Positions 4,975 to 7,053 of a stretch of 7,053 bases of DNA are shown here, piece by piece. The DNA comes from DRGV01 sp018903055 [NCBI: bacterium] (GTDB lineage: Bacteria; UBP18; UBA7526), in contig JAHIPW010000133.1 of assembly GCA_018903055.1 (NCBI GenBank), positions 1-7,053 on the forward strand, in the 5' to 3' direction. The position numbers and the translations under genes were made by a program. The stretch's first letter is position 1. Each line of letters opens with the position of its first letter. The notes beneath the pieces were generated by a model. That model saw only the letters and a list, made by a program, of their open reading frames with translations, had not been told where the DNA came from and did no database searches.

Positions 4975-6452
4975 GACATTTTCTCCGGTTCTTTGGGGAT
5001 AAATAAGAGAGCCGGTGGCTTCCTTCCCCAGATACGATACATCTCTAAACGCTGAACAAGGATGTAGTTTTCCTTTATTGCTTCTAACATTTCATCGGTC
5101 CAACGTGTCCTGCCGTAGGATAATAGTATCAAAGAAAACCTTTTCTTCTGGATATCTTCCACTATTGGTCTTTGATTCCAGATTCCCCTTTTTGACAACT
5201 GGGTTAAGGAAAAGGGCTGGAAAAGAACTTCTTTGCCACTGAAGAGTAAAAAAGTCGGATATTCTGAGAGTATATCTCCTTTACTCGCCGCAAAGTAGGA
5301 ATAGACCTTACTACTAATGAGGCGGTCTTGTTTATTTGGAGATTCAGGACGATAGATATAGGCAGAGAGGAAGAACTGTACAAGGCAAGTAACTAGAATT
5401 AGAGTAGCCATTCCGTTTTTAAGTAATCTTGAACCAGAGATGTTCTGAGCAGTTTTTATGACTAAGCCCAGTAGAATACAACTTACCATCCAAAACTCAA
5501 TTAGATAATTTATGCTAGCGCCGGCTTTTCCCACAGTCAGTGCTACAAGAAAGGCAAGTACGAAATAGATTTCCGTTAAAGTTGATCTTTTCTTTAGAGT
5601 TCTGATGAGAAAATAGCTTGCAGCGAGGATTATAATTGGCCAGTGCCCTTTAAAGAATAATTTTAAATAAAATAGAAGATTCTCAATTGAAAATTGACTT
5701 ATCGTGTAACTTACAGTATGTAACCGGAACTGGCCATGAGTGATAAAATTGAGTACTAAAAATATACCGATGCCTGCTGAAGCAAGAACTGCTGCCATTT
5801 TAAAACATAATCTTTTTCTATTGGTGAGGAGAAGATAGAGACATAGTGAAAGAGGAGCAGCGAGCAGCGATTGCTTAGTATAAAGGGCGAGGATGAAGAA
5901 GATTGCTGAAAAGAATATTTTTCTAGGATGATTTTCATACTTAAGGAAAAGATAGATACCAATAAGGCATAAAAGTATTCCAAACATATCTACTCTTAAT
6001 AAGACTGACCAGCGGATTACCCAATTGGAAAGGAAAAAGAAAAGCCCTGCTATTAAAGAAATAGTATTATCCTTGGTGCACCTTTGCACAATCTTAAAGA
6101 CAAAAAAGCCGATAAAAAAGGTAGAGATAACAGACAAAAATCTTCCTGGAAGCAATGAAAGGCCAAAAAGTTGGACAAATAAAGAGGTTACTAATGGAAA
6201 AATAGGGGGATAATTAGCTACGGTAAAAGGATAAGAACTAATGTTCCTATAAATATTTTCATTCCTGCTCAGCAGAAACGCCTCATTTAAAAGCTGGCCT
6301 TCTGCTGAATCAATGTCATAAGGAAAGGTGATAACGGATGATGCAAATCTAAAGTAGCAAAAGAGATGAAAGGTTAAGTAAAGCAGAAGAACAATATACA
6401 CTATGTTGCGCAACAAGAATTTCTTCTGTTCTTGCTTATTCATTATTTCCAT
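4971..6452 (-). CDS. GT-C type membrane glycosyltransferase (GT39/ArnT-like)
   Basis: A roughly 493-residue polytopic membrane protein, likely moving a sugar from a polyprenyl-phosphate carrier to an envelope acceptor. After the first membrane helix, YDIDSAEGQ has acidic residues at D46, D48 and E51, placed like the catalytic/metal loop of GT-C enzymes. NYPPIFPLVT at about 80-89 matches the second conserved block, and RVDMFG around D155 and GASINYLIEF around 311-320 follow. Many hydrophobic helices come between, and about the last 110 residues are soluble. Start uncertain: I used ATG 6452-6450; ATG 6443-6441 is equally possible (weak GGAA 5 nt upstream). TTG at 6515-6513 would add 21 residues, but its ribosome site lies inside a terminator stem. 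Acceptor and sugar cannot be told from sequence. First gene of unit 1, overlapping the next by TTGA. No convincing promoter; the AT-rich DNA at 6490-6520 has only a poor match (TATGAT with no -35). Confidence 0.75.
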   Translation of the reverse strand: MEIMNKQEQKKFLLRNIVYIVLLLYLTFHLFCYFRFASSVITFPYDIDSAEGQLLNEAFLLSRNENIYRNISSYPFTVANYPPIFPLVTSLFVQLFGLSLLPGRFLSVISTFFIGFFVFKIVQRCTKDNTISLIAGLFFFLSNWVIRWSVLLRVDMFGILLCLIGIYLFLKYENHPRKIFFSAIFFILALYTKQSLLAAPLSLCLYLLLTNRKRLCFKMAAVLASAGIGIFLVLNFITHGQFRLHTVSYTISQFSIENLLFYLKLFFKGHWPIIILAASYFLIRTLKKRSTLTEIYFVLAFLVALTVGKAGASINYLIEFWMVSCILLGLVIKTAQNISGSRLLKNGMATLILVTCLVQFFLSAYIYRPESPNKQDRLISSKVYSYFAASKGDILSEYPTFLLFSGKEVLFQPFSLTQLSKRGIWNQRPIVEDIQKKRFSLILLSYGRTRWTDEMLEAIKENYILVQRLEMYRIWGRKPPALLFIPKEPEKMS

Positions 6453-6517
6453 TTCTTTTTTCTTTCTATCCAAAACTTTTAAACTAAGTTTATCATATTC
6501 AGAGAGAAAATACAAAT

Positions 6518-6550
6518 AAAAAGGCCCTCGTAAAGTCTTATGGGGGCCTT
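6518..6550 (-). terminator. Strong intrinsic terminator upstream of the glycosyltransferase operon
   Basis: The arms 6521-6530 and 6541-6550 pair over 10 bp (aaggccc with gggcctt, then wobble pairs). Three more A-T pairs follow inside, closed by the tetraloop agtc. On the minus strand the stem runs into five T's (6522-6518) and then a T-rich tail. It should end transcription arriving from the gene at 6721-7053. Being about 65 nt before the next start, it could instead act as an attenuator, but no alternative pairing partner is obvious. Confidence 0.75.
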
Positions 6551-6582
6551 AACATAAGTTTGTGCTCAAGTTTTGCAAAATT

Positions 6583-6680
6583 AAGGCTATCCGATGATCG
6601 GGTTATTCGGGGCTGGGAGACCCGGGTATCCGGAGATCCGGATATCCTAGTCCCTGATCACCGGTTGTCCGGATGGCCTT
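6583..6680. repeat. 98-bp structured element built from ATCCGG-like words
   Basis: The outer arms aaggctatccg (6583-6593) and cggatggcctt (6670-6680) pair over 11 bp with one G-T. At the centre, tatccgga (6627-6634) and tccggata (6637-6644) form a perfect palindrome with a 2-nt gap, supported by further partial pairs such as ggg/tcc. The words tatccg, attcgg, tatccgg, atccgg and gtccgg recur throughout. The stretches tgatcgggttattcgg and tgatcaccggttgtccgg look like diverged direct copies. No reading frame covers it, and it is much more GC-rich than its flanks. It fits a degenerate interspersed repeat or a folded RNA. Confidence 0.65.
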
Positions 6681-6720
6681 TATTTCTGAGCATAGCGAAG
6701 AAAGAGACAACTTGTTTGGC

Positions 6721-7053
6721 TCATTTCTCCTGAGATAGCTTCTCTTCTAAGACGGGAATGATTCTGGGAGAGAGAAAGAAGCGGGCAATCTTCCTCAGTC
6801 TTTCTTTCTCCGTCTTTACTTTATTCTCCTCTGGCAGAATCTTCTGGGCAAGTTCGGCCTTCTTTAAATCGAACTCCAGGTCAGAGAGGGCCCTTGCCTC
6901 ATCGAATATCTTAGCTAAGCGCTTCTTCTCTTTTTCAACGTCTACTTCTTTACGGGTATGCTTCTCCAGGCGGGCAGCCGCACCCATCAGAATTCCCTCT
7001 TTCCTCTGCTGGTAAAGAGCCTCAGGCATATCATGTATCCTTTCTAAGAGCCG
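6721..7053 (-). CDS. Unrecognised charged protein, C-terminal fragment
   Basis: An open frame enters from the right edge and stops at TGA 6723-6721, leaving 110 codons. An ATG at 7029 is possible, but the frame stays open through the 8 codons before it (RLLERIHD) and there is no ribosome site there, so the gene most likely continues outside. The visible part is dominated by K, E and R with regularly spaced L, I and A, from VEKEKKRLAKIF to the end. That suggests long amphipathic or coiled-coil helices. There is no signal peptide, membrane segment or catalytic motif. I do not recognise the family. A terminator at 6518-6550 separates it from the glycosyltransferase operon. Confidence 0.55.
   Translation of the reverse strand, partial: RLLERIHDMPEALYQQRKEGILMGAAARLEKHTRKEVDVEKEKKRLAKIFDEARALSDLEFDLKKAELAQKILPEENKVKTEKERLRKIARFFLSPRIIPVLEEKLSQEK

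Noticed and set aside
6583-6680. Known riboswitch class
   Set aside because: I could not match a conserved core of any riboswitch I know, and the strong terminator after it is explained by the upstream gene. Covariance-model searching was not possible.

Overview
The window is bacterial DNA of moderate to low G+C content. Every gene I can support reads on the minus strand, so gene order below runs from high to low coordinates. It carries two tightly packed transcription units and a partial gene at each edge. A pyruvoyl-dependent arginine decarboxylase, an exported MEMO-family protein, a GT-C/TPR membrane protein and many short repeats together suggest an uncultured lineage such as Omnitrophota or a relative. 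That is a low-confidence inference; there is no rRNA or other taxonomic marker here.

Right edge (7053-6721): the C-terminal 110 codons of an unrecognised, highly charged, probably coiled-coil protein. A gap follows (6720-6453) holding a roughly 100-bp structure built from ATCCGG-like repeats and a strong intrinsic terminator (6518-6550). Unit 1 (6452-2306) comes next: a GT-C type membrane glycosyltransferase, a second GT-C-like membrane protein with three C-terminal TPRs, and an exported protein-L-isoaspartate O-methyltransferase. Adjacent genes overlap by exactly 4 nt (TTGA, then ATGA), so translation is probably coupled. The two membrane proteins point to cell-envelope glycosylation. The methyltransferase would repair aged proteins outside the cytoplasm.

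The gap 2305-2073 contains an inverted repeat just after the methyltransferase stop, a near-consensus sigma-70 promoter (2180-2208) and a leader with 14-bp tandem repeats. Unit 2 (2072-532) is a two-gene polyamine pathway. Pyruvoyl-dependent arginine decarboxylase turns arginine into agmatine, and agmatinase turns agmatine into putrescine plus urea. These genes also overlap as TTGA. The agmatinase frame contains two copies of a short interspersed repeat, read in two different frames near the C-terminus.

The last gap (531-242) holds a GC-rich terminator hairpin, an AT-rich tandem repeat, a 52-bp imperfect palindrome and an extended -10 promoter. It leads into the first 80 codons of an exported MEMO-family protein. 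Three copies of one 9-bp word sit around that gene's start and could form alternative hairpins. A possible 11-codon leader frame ends in an ATGA overlap with its start. The least ordinary features of the window are these repeats, some inside genes and some at gene boundaries, and the compact MEMO leader.
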